Source of the DNA: Achatina immaculata
Lineage: Eukaryota > Mollusca > Gastropoda > Stylommatophora > Achatinidae
Assembly (NCBI GenBank): GCA_009760885.1
Contig: CM019702.1
Span: forward strand, 50,771,738-50,835,737
Direction: 5' to 3'
DNA length: 64,000 nt
Positions 43,993 through 54,211 of the stretch are shown piece by piece. The position numbers and the translations under genes are program-made. Position 1 is the stretch's first letter. Every line of letters begins with the position of its first letter. The notes below the pieces were generated by a model. That model worked only from the letters and a program-made list of their open reading frames with translations. It was not told the DNA's origin and searched no databases.

Positions 43993-44099
43993 TATATTCT
44001 TACAATTAATTAGTCAAAATTAAACACACCAAGTCACCGACAGTCAACTATTTACGGCTTTTAAGCGGTGAAATGTTTAATATTTCAACTCGTCCAAAC

Positions 44100-44430
44100 A
44101 AAGGTTCACTTGCCTGATATGTCACCTGTCTGATGTGTCACCTACTGTGTCTATCACCTGCCCAGCATATCGCTGTCTGGTCTGTCACCTGACTGGTATG
44201 TGACTTGCCTGATATGTCAACTCTACCTTTATCGTCGCCTTCCTGTCGTGTTGTCCGCTTGATTTGTCACCTATATAGTATGTAGCCTGTCTGATATGTC
44301 AAAGTTCTGGTATGTCACCCATTGGTGTGTTATATGTGTCACCTGTCTGTTCAGTCACCTACCTAGTCTGTCATCTGCCTGGTGTGTCACCTGTGTGGCC
44401 TATTACCCTCCTTGGTTTATCGCAAGCTAG
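44100..44430. repeat. Degenerate GTCACCTGNCTGNTATGT repeat
   Basis: Loose units of about 20-24 bp built on TGTCACCTGTCTGATA, strongly diverged. Confidence 0.65.
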
Positions 44431-44447
44431 TTTGCACTCGAACACTA

Positions 44448-44668
44448 GACTCATAATACGAACACATGGCCCATAATCCGAACAATGGGCCCATAATCCG
44501 AACAATGGGTCCATAATCCGAAGACTGGACCCATAATCCGAAGGCTGGACCCATAATCCGAAGACTGGACCCATAATCCGAAGGCTGGACCCATAATCCG
44601 AAGGCTGGACCCATAATCCGAAGACTGGACCCATAATCCGAAGGCTGGACCCATAATCCGAAGACTTA
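44448..44668. repeat. 20-bp minisatellite, about 11 copies
   Basis: CCCATAATCCGAAGGCTGGA or CCCATAATCCGAAGACTGGA repeated exactly every 20 bp, just upstream of receptor B exon 1. Confidence 0.95.
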
Positions 44669-44853
44669 GTTGTATATGGTAGAGAAAATCAGCTTTATAT
44701 GCAGTGCTCACTTTTAAAAAGTACATGAATTTAAAGAAACAAAATATCCATCATTTGAAATACAAATTAACCACAATGAAACAATGTACGCGTGAGTGTT
44801 TTTTTTTCTGTAACCGCTGTCATGAAAAGAGACGTACAGGAACACCGTGTGAC

Positions 44854-45079
44854 ATGAAGGAGATAATAGAAGTTTCTGTGAAGGATGCGAGAAACGAATC
44901 AGCTCAAGTGCAGAGCTCACTCACAACACTAAGTTCTGAGGGTATTTTAATTTTTCAGTGGGTTGTATTGTGTGGGTTGTGTCAGCTGATTGATATATTT
45001 GGTGTCGTCACCAACATCATAAACATCGTCTGTTTTCTCAAACAAGGCTTCAAGGACCCGGTCAATGTCAGTCTCCTAG
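44854..45079 (+). CDS. Class A GPCR, exon 1 (N-terminus and TM1), receptor B
   Basis: From ATG 44854 this gives about 75 residues: an extracellular N-terminus with one sequon (NES at residues 14-16), then TM1 (about residues 32-58, CQLIDIFGVVTNIINIVCFL, with the conserved Asn of TM1), then loop 1 KQGFKDPVNVSLLG. The donor is CTAG|GTATGT at 45080, phase 1. An in-frame TAG follows shortly after the donor, so splicing is needed. The phase matches the phase-1 acceptor of exon 2 at 1706, where the split codon becomes Gly. Exon 1 belongs to a second receptor of the same family; its exons 2 and 3 are not found between here and 64 kb and may lie beyond the window. The frame is open further upstream to 44704; I chose 44854 because it gives a normal N-terminus length. 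Confidence 0.82.
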
Positions 45080-45194
45080 GTATGTCGCTCTAGTTGTTAC
45101 TTATTTTTGACAGATAATATCATGTAGCATGTGTAACAAACATATATTCCTTTGTTGTTACATTAAAAAATACAGTATAGCATTTATTTATATC

Positions 45195-45655
45195 TTTCTT
45201 TACAAACCGTGACAAAGAAATGATCTTTACAAACAGTGACAAAGAAATAATCTTTACAAACACTGACAAAGAAATGATCTTTACAAACCGTGACAAAGAA
45301 ATGATCTTTACAAACAGTGACAAAGAAATAATCTTTACAAACACTGACAAAGAAATAATATTTACAAACCGTGACAAAGAAATGATCTTTACAAACCGTG
45401 ACAAAGAAATGATCTTTACAAACAGTGACAAAGAAATGATCTTTACAAACACTGACAAAGAAATGATCTTTACAAACAGTGACAAAGAAATGATCTTTAC
45501 AAACAGTGACAAAGAAATGATCTTTACAAACAGTGACAAAGAAGTGATATTTACAAACAGTGACAAAGAAATGATCTTTACAAACACTGACAAAGAAATG
45601 ATCTTTACAAACACTGACAAAGAAATGATCTTTACAAACAATGACAAAGAAATGA
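45195..45655. repeat. 27-bp minisatellite in receptor B intron 1
   Basis: About 17 units of GAAATGATCTTTACAAACAG plus TGACAAA, beginning about 115 bp after the exon 1 donor. The plus frame reads KEMIFTNSD repeatedly because the unit is nine codons long; there is no start context or other domain to support a gene. Confidence 0.94.
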
Positions 45656-45908
45656 GGGAAGACATTACAGTGTTTCTCAACGTGCTTCCTGGAAAGTCAT
45701 GTATTAAAATATTTCCTGCGCTCATTTTCCTCTTATGTTCCCCCCCCCCACCCCACCACCACCATAAAGATAGCAAGTCTAATAAAGTCTCTAGTGTAGA
45801 AACAATTTTTTTAAAAGTTGTCCCCAGTTTTAGTGTATCCAGTGTTTGCCGGCAACTAAAGAAAGAATAGTAAAAATAAATGTTTGTCAGGTCTGCTTTG
45901 GCGCGTAC
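45656..45908. other. Spacer with a C-rich tract
   Basis: A C-rich run with CACCACCACC at 45740-45765. Otherwise nothing recognised. Confidence 0.4.
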
Positions 45909-46078
45909 GGCATGTACAAGAGCAAGTCTTCCTTGCTTTTCTTGTGTACAAGAGCAAGTCTTCCTTGCTTTTCTTGTGTACAAGAGCAAGTCTTCCTTGC
46001 TTTTCTTGTGTACAAGAGCAAGTCTTCCTTGCTTTTCTTGTGTACAAGAGCAAGTCTTCGTTGCTTTTCTTGTGTACA
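45909..46078. repeat. 32-bp minisatellite, about 5 copies
   Basis: TACAAGAGCAAGTCTTCCTT followed by GCTTTTCTTGTG, 32 bp apart (45915, 45947 and onward), nearly identical. Confidence 0.95.
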
Positions 46079-46261
46079 ACGAAAAATAACACTTTAACCA
46101 ACCTGTCATGAACAAGAACAAAAGCTCGTAGCCAAGTCCTACACCAGACAATTCTACCTGCAACTTTCTTCTCTGCTTTTTTCCGTCAATATCTCGCGCG
46201 GAGCCCCTGAAGATACTTCGAGAAACACCGGTTGAAAAACTTTGCATTAGAGAGAGGAAAG

Positions 46262-46660
46262 TTTCAAAGATAGATTTGTTCATGCCTACAGAAAAGTATT
46301 ACAGATAGATGATTTCATGACTACAGAAAAGTATTAAAGATAGATCATTTCATGACTACAGAAAAGTATTAAAGATAGATGATTTCATGACTACAGAAAA
46401 GTATTAAAGATAGATGATTTCATGACTACAGAAAAGTATTAAAGATAGCTGATTTCATGACTACAGAAAAGTATTAAAGATAGATGATTTCATGACTACA
46501 GAAAAGTATTATTATGATAGATGATTTCATGAATACAGAAAAGTATTAAAGATAGATGATTTCATGACTACAGAAAAGTATTAAAGATAGATTTGTTCAT
46601 GCCTACAGAAAAGTATTAAAGATAGATGATTTCATGACTACAGAAAAGTATTAAAGATAA
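46262..46660. repeat. 35-bp minisatellite, about 11 copies
   Basis: AAAGATAGATGATTTCATGA followed by CTACAGAAAAGTATT. The large LINE begins where the array ends. Confidence 0.94.
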
Positions 46661-47080
46661 ATGAATGAATGCATGAATGAATGAATAATCTTTATTTTTC
46701 AAGGGTAAAGAATTGGGCACGCAGGCCCGTCTTACATTCTGCCCTTCATCACTCCATCTTTCATTCTTCCCACACACTTGATTTAGTACAAAAATACAAA
46801 TTAAATTAGGAAAAACATATCAAAAGAGTGTAAGATTTAACTACTACATTCAAAGTAAAAGAGAAGAAGTAATTAACCTAATAAAATAGCACTCACGCAC
46901 ACATACACACGCAGACATATACATAAATAAAAATACATTGTAAATACAGATCTTCTAACATATGTTTTTTTAACAAACATTAAAATAATTTCTAACAATA
47001 TCTAACAAGTTGCTTTCCTAACTATGTCATTTTATTACTTGATGGTTGGCGAGTCATGTGTTGAGAGAGTGCTGGGTATT

Positions 47081-49916
47081 TTATGGAGGCATATAATTAC
47101 ATGCAAGTAAATAATGAAACAGGTTTGAGTTAAAGGATGAAGTATTACCAATGGATTTTAAATTGTAGGGGAGGGTGTTCCAGAGCTGTACTGCAGAGTA
47201 TGCAAGGCTTTTCTTGTACAGATCAATCCTGGGTTTAGGAAGAAGACAGTTTTTTAAACGCTGGCTATGTTTAGTGTTATACGTAAACAGTGACCACAAG
47301 TAAGGCGGAGCATTGTGCGACAGAATTCTCTGAACAAACTTAACTTTGTTAAAAATGATTCTATTTTTGAGGGGTATAATTTTGAGTTGTTTGTGTTGAT
47401 CTACAGTCTGTACTGGGTGTTTGTCACAAATAAGATTTAATGCTCGCTTGTGAAGTGAGTGGAGCTTTTTTGTGTTTGAGACTGAGCATCCATCCCAGAT
47501 TGTGGAACCGTAATCTAAGTGTGTTTGTATGTGTGATATGTAGTATATCTTTCTTGTGTCTTTGTCGATAAAGTGTTTAATTTTGGCTAATTGGTAAACT
47601 TTCTGTGCAATCAAATTTGTTAGGTTATGTACGTGAGGATTCCAAGTTAAATGCTGATCAATGATGAGTCCTAGGGTTTTATGTTCATGAACATTTTCTA
47701 TTGCCTTAGTCCCAGCACAAAGCTGTAGTGAAGTTTTAGTTGCATTTTGCAGTTTCTGTCTTGTAGTGATGAGCATGGATTTTGTTTTGTTGGTGTTTAT
47801 CAACATACCTCTTTTATTACTCCACTTAATCAAACTGTTTATATAATTTTGGAGCGTTTTCTGTAGTTTATTGGTGTCATAGTCACTATTGTAAACAGTA
47901 CAGTCGTCAGCGAAAAGATCACATGAAGAGTGCTTTAAATGTAGTGGTAGGTCGTTAATATAGATAGCAAAGAGAAGAGGACCAAGAGTGGAGCCTTGAG
48001 GAATACCGGTATCAACCACAGATGAGCCAGATATTTTGTTTCTAAAGCAAACTACTTCTTTTCTACCTGAGAGAAAAGATGTAATAAATTTTGTTAGGTC
48101 AGGATGTAATCTATAATCTTCCAGCTTTTTTGCAAGAAATTCATGATCAATCATATCGAAGGCTTTCTTAAAACCAACAAAGACAGCACCACACAATTTG
48201 TCATCATTTATATTAGACAGCCAGCTTTCTGTCATTTTAGTTAATGCTGTGTGGCAAGAGTAATTTGGTCTAAAACCTGACTGACTGTCTATTAGTAGAT
48301 TGTTTTCTTGCATGTGGAGCAGAGTTAACTTTTGTATATGTTTTTCAAGAGGTTTAGATAGTGATGACAGAATGGATATGGGTCTATAGTTTGAGATGTC
48401 ACTAGTCTGTCCAGATTTCAAAAGAGGAAAAACTTTGGCGAGTTTAAAAGCGTCAGGGAAATATTTTTTGTCTCTACACAAGTTGTATAAGTATGTTAGT
48501 GTGTCTGTGATAACTGGTGCAGCGTAGCGTAGTATCTTGTTACTAATGTCATCACATCCTGCTGAGTTAGTGTTCTTTAAGGACCGGATGTAGTTATAAA
48601 CCTCACCGACTGTGAGGAAAGGAATATTAATTTGTTTTAGCTTTACACATTTACTGTCGCTGAAAGTTTTCAACACGCTCAGGTAGCAAGTAGGGGTCGG
48701 TAATGAAGATTTTAGAATACTAATTTCTTCCCTAAAATGTTCACTGAAGTTAATGCAAGTATGTTCACCATTAAGTGTTTGTGGGTCAGTTTGCTTCCTT
48801 TTATTTACAAGAGTATTAATCGCTTTCCAGATTGATTTACTATACTTTTTTTACAGTTTTGTCTTTCACTAAATTTCTGAAGTAATTTTTCTTTTCCTGC
48901 CTAATTAAATACTGCACCTTATTCCTAAGTGAACGATAGCTACTGAAATTTCTGCTTTTGTGAGCTTCATCCCGTTTCCTCATCAGTTGCAATATATCGG
49001 GAGTTATCCACGAGGATTTTGTTACGTGTTTTACTCTCATTTCTTTGATGGGGACATGCTTGTCAAAAATATTTCGAAATATCTTGATCCAGTATTCAAT
49101 AGCCTCATCTGGATTTGTTAACTGGAAAACGTACGTAAGAGGCGAAGCTTTTAGATCAGTTAAAAATAATTTCAAGTTAAAGTTTTTTAAGTTTCTATAT
49201 TTGATGCTGGTATGTTTGTGTTTCGGTATTTTATACCCCTTATGTGACCACGTACAGCAGACCGGGTAGAGATCACTCAGCGACACATGAGGGACAGTAC
49301 ATTCAGTAATGTTTCCTGGATCAGCTACATAAATATGATCTATTAGTGTTGATGATGATTCATTTACTCTAGTAGGTTTGTTAACAATTTGGGAGAAGCT
49401 GTAAGATGTTAAAATGTTCTTCCATGTAGGATTTGGCTGATTAAGATCTATATTGAAGTCGCCTAGAATGATTATGTCCTTGAATTTATGAGTTACAGCA
49501 TCATCCATCATGGTCGCAAAGTGATCATACCACTCGGCTGAAGCATTTGGATTTCGGTATATAAGACTAATTAGAATTGGACTAAGATTTGATATTTTGA
49601 TTTCTAGCATAATACATTCAACCTCTGATGCTTCCAGGTCTTCTCTTCTACACAATTTAATTGTGTTAGAAATGTAAACGACTAAACCTGTCTCTAGCTT
49701 CCTAGTTGGGTCGTGCCTGATCAAATTAAAACCACCTATTCTTATATCATTGTCTGTGATGTTTTTATGTAATCTGCTTTCAGAGAAACCGAAAATATGA
49801 AAATGTTGTTGAAGTATATGTGTAACCTCAGGGAGTTTTCCTAACAAATGATAAACATTTAAGTGGCCAACACGTAGGCCATCGTGTCGCAGCCACTCCT
49901 CCATTTTCTGAGTCAC
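47081..49916 (-). pseudogene. ORF2 of the CR1/L2-type LINE (endonuclease, reverse transcriptase)
   Basis: The endonuclease part (49916-48840, 358 codons) shows GHLNVYHLLGKL, GFSESRL, LGDFNIDLN, STLIDHIYV and a degraded SDLYPV where SDHxPV is expected. A one-base homopolymer slip near 48845-48850 (run of A) breaks the frame, and RT continues in 48676-47081 (531 codons). RT motifs are NYRPISILSSLSKPLEK, SGFRPNYSCHTAL, GFKKAFDMIDHEFL, GIPQGSTLGPLLF and the catalytic FADD. The C-terminus SVSNTKKLHSLHKRALNLIC is typical of the group. The IDHIYV and FADD residues are intact, but the SDH to SDL change hits the endonuclease catalytic His. The protein would carry out target-primed reverse transcription. 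Confidence 0.9.
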
Positions 49917-50247
49917 TATAACAATGTTAGAAATATTATATTTCAGTAAAAATAAAATAACTGGTCAGACTTCAATCATACAATTATAGTTATACGTTTA
50001 AGCTAGTAGAGATAATGAATCTAACTAAGTTTATAATATACTGACAAATAATGGAAAAAAGTACAAAAATCAACAATGCAATGAACGTTATGTAAGTGTA
50101 AATTGTAAAAGACTTGATGACAATATTAGCTGTAAGCTAGCACTAAGAAATGTCTGTTCTGCTGACCCAACTGTTCTGTGGTTTTTTGGTTTTTGTTCAG
50201 TTAAATTTATCTACGGAAGTTAAAGAGTGCTGGAAGTTTCAAGCTAT

Positions 50248-51791
50248 CTAGTATCTGTATGTGGGTGTTGAGTGTTGACTGTGTAGTAGGGACATCATAT
50301 ACGCGTGGCTCAGAGCTGCAGGACTAAACTGCATTAGATATTGTAGCTGAAAGTTCCACGGACAATGATTCGAGGTTCTTGTGTTTGTGTCCTGTACAGT
50401 TGTTGTGGTATTCCTAAGTGGTGATTGTGCAGGAATCTCCATGTTGTTCGCTGTACTAAGTGTTGGTATAATTTGTTGAGCTTGCCGTGTAGGCAGGGGC
50501 GAGAACATGGAATCGTATAGTGGGTCAGTGGATGGAGCGGGCAATGGTAGAGAGGCAGATGGTGATGTTTCTGAGGGTCCTTGGAGTCTTGTAGTTGGTG
50601 TAGAGTGTGTGTTTCTGGATCTACGAGATGTGGGTGGCTGTCTAAACTGTGTCTGGCGTTTTGCTCAGTTCTTGCTGGATATTTGATATTTTTGGCAAGG
50701 ATGCTGCTGCCAGTCTTGTTAATGTGGATGTTGTCCCTATAAAGGCATTTTTTGGGAGCACCTGCGGCTGAAGTAAAAAATGGCGTGTTGTTTATAAAAA
50801 CTACTGTGGTCTGTAGACAGAATGTTTGTAGTATTTTGTTGTTTATATCCACCATGCGACCTCCAGGACCAGAACAAGGTGGAATGATGGATGAAATGTT
50901 GATGGAAGTGTTAGGATATTTTTTCTTGATGGTGGATATCAAGTCTTGTATATCAGATGGTCGAAGACTCTGGCCGCTCATGCTGTCATTAATGCCAACA
51001 TGCACGGTCGTTCTCGTCACTCTCAGATCGACATCAAGTCGTCTCAGTGTCTGCGTTAGTTTTATAATACCAGCTCCAGGTACTGGCATGACTGAGACAG
51101 TGTCTTCAGAGGTAACTGACATCCGCTCACCTTAGATTCCTTTAAGTAAGGAATCTCCGATTATCAAGTGTGTCGTATATTCTTTGATGTTGTTACTGTG
51201 TTGTTGTGTATCTTGTTCTTGTTGATGTTTATGAGACCGTGACTGAGGAGTGGATGTCTTGTTTGAGATTTCTGTCTGGGTTCTTGGTGCTTTATGGTTA
51301 TGTAAAGTGGGGCTATCTTGTAAAGCTTGAAACCTATTACTTATCTGCACATCAATAGGGTAAGCTAAATTGTCAGGTGCTACCTTTATAGGTGTTGTGG
51401 TGCTGGTGTGTTTCTCTTGTGCAGCTCCTTGCTGTGGCGTGTGTTCTGTGTTGATATCTGGTGAACTTGTGCATGAATTTACAGCCATATTGTCTGTGTC
51501 AGAAGTCACTTCTGGAATAATTGTCAACACTTCCTTGTTGTGTCTGCGTGGCTCACACTGCCATTCTGATATCATGAGTCTCATTTTAGCATTTCCATCT
51601 CTCAGTGACGTAAGTTCAGCCCTGAGACTGTCATTCTCCAGCTTGAATGAGTGCTTAATCTCCGCTGCCATGTCAGTAATAAGGTTTATGACGAGGTCTT
51701 TGACTACCTGAAGTATGTTCTGGCTACAGAATGTAGCTAAGTTTTCCTCGACAACTGTAGGCTGCTGAGATACATGTGGTGAATCAGCCAC
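50248..51791 (-). pseudogene. ORF1 of the CR1/L2-type LINE, coiled coil and SGNH esterase
   Basis: Starting at 51791, a heptad-like helical segment (about residues 15-70, ending MRLMISEWQC) is followed by a Thr/Gln-rich linker and then an SGNH-hydrolase domain: block I LIIGDSLLKGI (nucleophile Ser), block III HVGINDS and block V DNIHINKTG (Asp and His). An in-frame TAA at 51132 lies right after block I. A frameshift near 50650 ends the long frame; the true C-terminus is probably in the 50544-50248 frame. Esterase-bearing ORF1 proteins are known from CR1/L2-type LINEs and are thought to act in RNP formation or membrane association. The CCHC knuckles often seen in other ORF1 types are absent. 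Confidence 0.82.
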
Positions 51792-51792
51792 A

Positions 51793-52344
51793 CTAGATGT
51801 AGAGAACTCTGGCGCTGTGGTGAATCAGCCACACTAGATGCAGAGAACTCTGGCGCTGTGGTGAATCAACCACACTAGATGCAGAGAACTCAGTCGCTGG
51901 AGCTTCACTGTCGTCTCGGTTTTCCACATCAGCTAAACTGTTGCTGGTGGAGTGTTCAGGCATTGTTTGAACGTCAGTGGGTTCAGCTGAGGTGCTTGCC
52001 TGATCTGACAGGGCTTTATCAGTAAGATCAGCACTGGGGCAGTTGGTGAATTGTTCTTGCATGTCGGTGGTGGTAGGGCCTTGATTGATATCACTGGCGA
52101 CAGTATCGTGTTCGTCACTGGTGGTGATGATGTTGGTGGTGGTAGCGCCTTGATTGATATCAGTGGCGACAGTATCGTGTCCGTCACTGGTGGTGATGGC
52201 CGGTCTGTCACTCATGGCAACAGATGATAGAGATGGCTTCACTGTAGCTGACAGTCGCAGGAAAGGTTTTAAAGCTTCATCCTGAATACGACTGAAGTCA
52301 TCTGTCAACCAAGAGTCCACATCATGAGCACCACCTTGAACCAA
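51793..52344 (-). other. Leader region of the large LINE, open frame of 183 codons
   Basis: The minus frame starts MVQGGAHDVDSWLTDDFSR and is rich in Asp, Thr and Ser. It contains a duplicated block (TTSDGHDTVATDINQGATTT and a near copy) from a tandem duplication near 52055-52200. At 51800-51890 a short segment GAGAACTCTGGCGCTGTGGT is triplicated. It could be the true N-terminus of ORF1 joined by a frameshift, or 5' UTR. I cannot decide. Confidence 0.5.
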
Positions 52345-52366
52345 TATTTTATTTCTTGTATGGTAC

Positions 52367-52466
52367 NNNNNNNNNNNNNNNNNNNNNNNNNNNNNNNNNN
52401 NNNNNNNNNNNNNNNNNNNNNNNNNNNNNNNNNNNNNNNNNNNNNNNNNNNNNNNNNNNNNNNNNN
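52367..52466. other. Assembly gap, 100 N
   Basis: Exactly 100 N, the conventional size for a gap of unknown length. It falls at the 5' end of the large LINE. Confidence 0.99.
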
Positions 52467-52814
52467 ACTGTATTATACATCTGTTTTCAGTACTAGAACC
52501 AATTTTACCGCAGTTATCATTTCTTTGGTTTTATATGTGATTGTTATCTATATTAAGGAAGTTATTTTCATGTCCTTTGAGGAACTTTGCCTCCCTAACA
52601 GCTCTCCTGTATGCCTCTTGGTTGTGAGCAAGATGGCCTGCTGCTGATGCATCCATATGCAGATCATCAACGATGTCTTGCAGCCATCTTTGGCTTGTTC
52701 TTTCTCTCTTGCTTCTTCTTACTGTTTTCTTTACTAGCCAGTCTTCATTAATATTAAGTTCTTGTAAGGTAAAAAAAACAGATAAAGGAAATCCTGTCAT
52801 GCCTTATAGGCACA

Positions 52815-53037
52815 TAGGGATATGGTGTTAGCGTCCATATTTTCCTTGACCGGCCAGCACACTAGAGGGTGATATGGTCAGTATCACGCCTGGCCGCCTT
52901 TCATTCTCCACCTCCATAAGAAGTCGGGTACCCATTTCTACAGCTGGGTGACGGGCTTCTCCGGCCGGATTCGAACCCCCGACCTTCGCCATGAGAGACC
53001 AGTGCACTAACCACTTCGCCATTCAGACACCTTAGTA
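52815..53037 (-). mobile_element. tRNA-derived SINE inserted in the LINE
   Basis: The minus strand begins GTGTCTGAATGGCGAAGTGG then TTAGTGCACTGG (A box) and, 40 bp on, GGGGGTTCGAATCC (a perfect B box with T-arm). A body of about 150 bp follows, including AAATGGGTACCCGACTTCTT, GAAAGGCGGCCAGGCGTGAT and GGACGCTAACACCATATCC. The conserved central blocks suggest a member of a widespread SINE superfamily. The insertion separates the LINE residues ISIL from LNINEDW. Confidence 0.8.
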
Positions 53038-53111
53038 TGGATATGTTTGTTCTTTTTTGTATCCACGATATTTGGAGAACTTTTCTGTAGCATTTACATT
53101 CAAAGGCATTT

Positions 53112-53635
53112 ATGTGTTTCTCTGCTGTTTTGTTAAGTGTCCAGGTCTCCAAACAGTTAATAAATTTCCAGGTCTCACAGGCAAATGTTAAGTGTACAGG
53201 TCTCCAAACAGTTAATAAGTTTCCAGGTCTCACAGGCAAATGTTAAGTGTCTAGGTCTCACAGGCAAATGTTAAGTGTACAGGTCTCCAAACAGTTAATA
53301 AGTTTCCAGGTCTCACAGGCAAATGTTAAGTGTCCAGGTCTCACAGGCATATGTTAAGTGTCCAGGTCTCACAGGCAAATGTTAAGTGTCCAGGTCTCAC
53401 AGGCATATGTTAAGTGTCCAGGTCTCACAGGCATATGTTAAGTGTCCAGGTCTCACAGGCATATGTTAAGTGTCCAGGTCTCACAGGCAAATGTTAAGTG
53501 TCCAGGTCTCACAGGCATATGTTAAGTGTCCAGGTCTCACAGGCATATGTTAAGTGTCCAGGTCTCACAGGCAAATGTTAAGTGTCCAGGTCTCACAGGC
53601 ATATGTTAAGTGTCCAGGTCTCACAGGCACATGTT
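53112..53635. repeat. 28-bp minisatellite grown inside LINE reverse-transcriptase codons
   Basis: About 17 units of TTAAGTGTCCAGGTCTCACA plus GGCATATG or GGCAAATG. On the minus strand a unit reads ACETWTLN, which is the LINE RT sequence found once at the array edge (CETWTLNKT). A longer variant containing CTCCAAACAGTTAATAAGTT occurs at the proximal end. Confidence 0.92.
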
Positions 53636-53969
53636 GTGATGGGAAAGATGCATTCCCTTAAAAATCTTATTTTTGTAGTTCTGCCTGTTCCTCTCCACAG
53701 ATACTTTAGTTGTTTTACTTTCTGAAGAGCGATAGATGTCCTCCTTTGAATTTCTCTCATAATATCTCCATTATCCTAGATATTCAAAACTCTCAAGGTC
53801 TTCTAATTCGCGAATAATTTTGGTACAATAATCTCCTACATTCTGCTCAAGTAATGGATGAAAGTGCCGTGTGACTAGCCTAGAACAAAATAACTGACCT
53901 TAAACTAAGATAACGATACTCTGACGTGTTAGTTATACTGCAAGCTACTTTCTTATTACATTACAGCAG

Positions 53970-54192
53970 GCTGGAGAAGGATTGGACTTACACGTCGAAA
54001 GCTCACCTCGGACATAACCAGACAAGCTCTCACCTGGAATCTGCAAGATAAGAAGAAACAAAGAAGATCTAGAAACACCTGGCCAAAAAGTCTTGAAGCT
54101 GAGATCTGAGAGAAATATAGAAGAAATAACCCGGAACAGAAATAAATGGAGAGGCCATGTTGACGGCGTGAGCCCCAAATAGCGTGAAGTAG
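53970..54192 (+). mobile_element. LINE 3' fragment (RT C-terminus)
   Basis: The plus frame reads RIGLTRRKLTSDITRQALTW then NLQDKKKQRRSRNTWPKSLE and AEI-stop. This matches the LINE RT tail RKPxSxxTRQALxWNPQGKRKRGRPRNTWRRxLExE. It is decayed, with the GRP replaced by RRS. Confidence 0.78.
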
Positions 54193-54211
54193 GCTGTGAA
54201 GGAAGGAGAGA

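Larger units (their letters stand above)
46661..52366 (-). mobile_element. Nearly full-length CR1/L2-type LINE, at least 5.7 kb
   Basis: Minus-strand element: ORF1 with an esterase domain, ORF2 with endonuclease and RT, a 3' UTR of about 400 bp (47080-46690) with AATAAAG, and a tail of ATTC repeats (46688-46661 read on the minus strand). ATTC-type tails are typical of the CR1/L2 group. The 5' end runs into a 100-N gap at 52367. A fragment of the same family is at 23240-23545. Confidence 0.9.
52530..53820 (-). mobile_element. Decayed LINE 3' half, broken by a SINE and a minisatellite
   Basis: Minus-strand RT remnants in order: LEDLESFEYLG (near 53790), CETWTLNKTAEKHINAFECK then CYRKVLQISWIQKRTNISIL (53155-53040), and after the SINE LNINEDWLVKKTVRR and SKRERTSQRWLQDIVDDLH (52755-52665), ending AVREAKFLKGHE. 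This is the C-terminal half of an APE-type LINE RT. Both interruptions lie inside coding sequence. Confidence 0.83.

Noticed and set aside
45220..45870. 216-codon plus frame (KEMIFTNSD repeats) as a gene
   Set aside because: It is the 27-bp minisatellite in the receptor B intron followed by random sequence.
52815..53037. Functional tRNA gene (perfect B box)
   Set aside because: A long SINE body follows and the acceptor and anticodon stems are poor.
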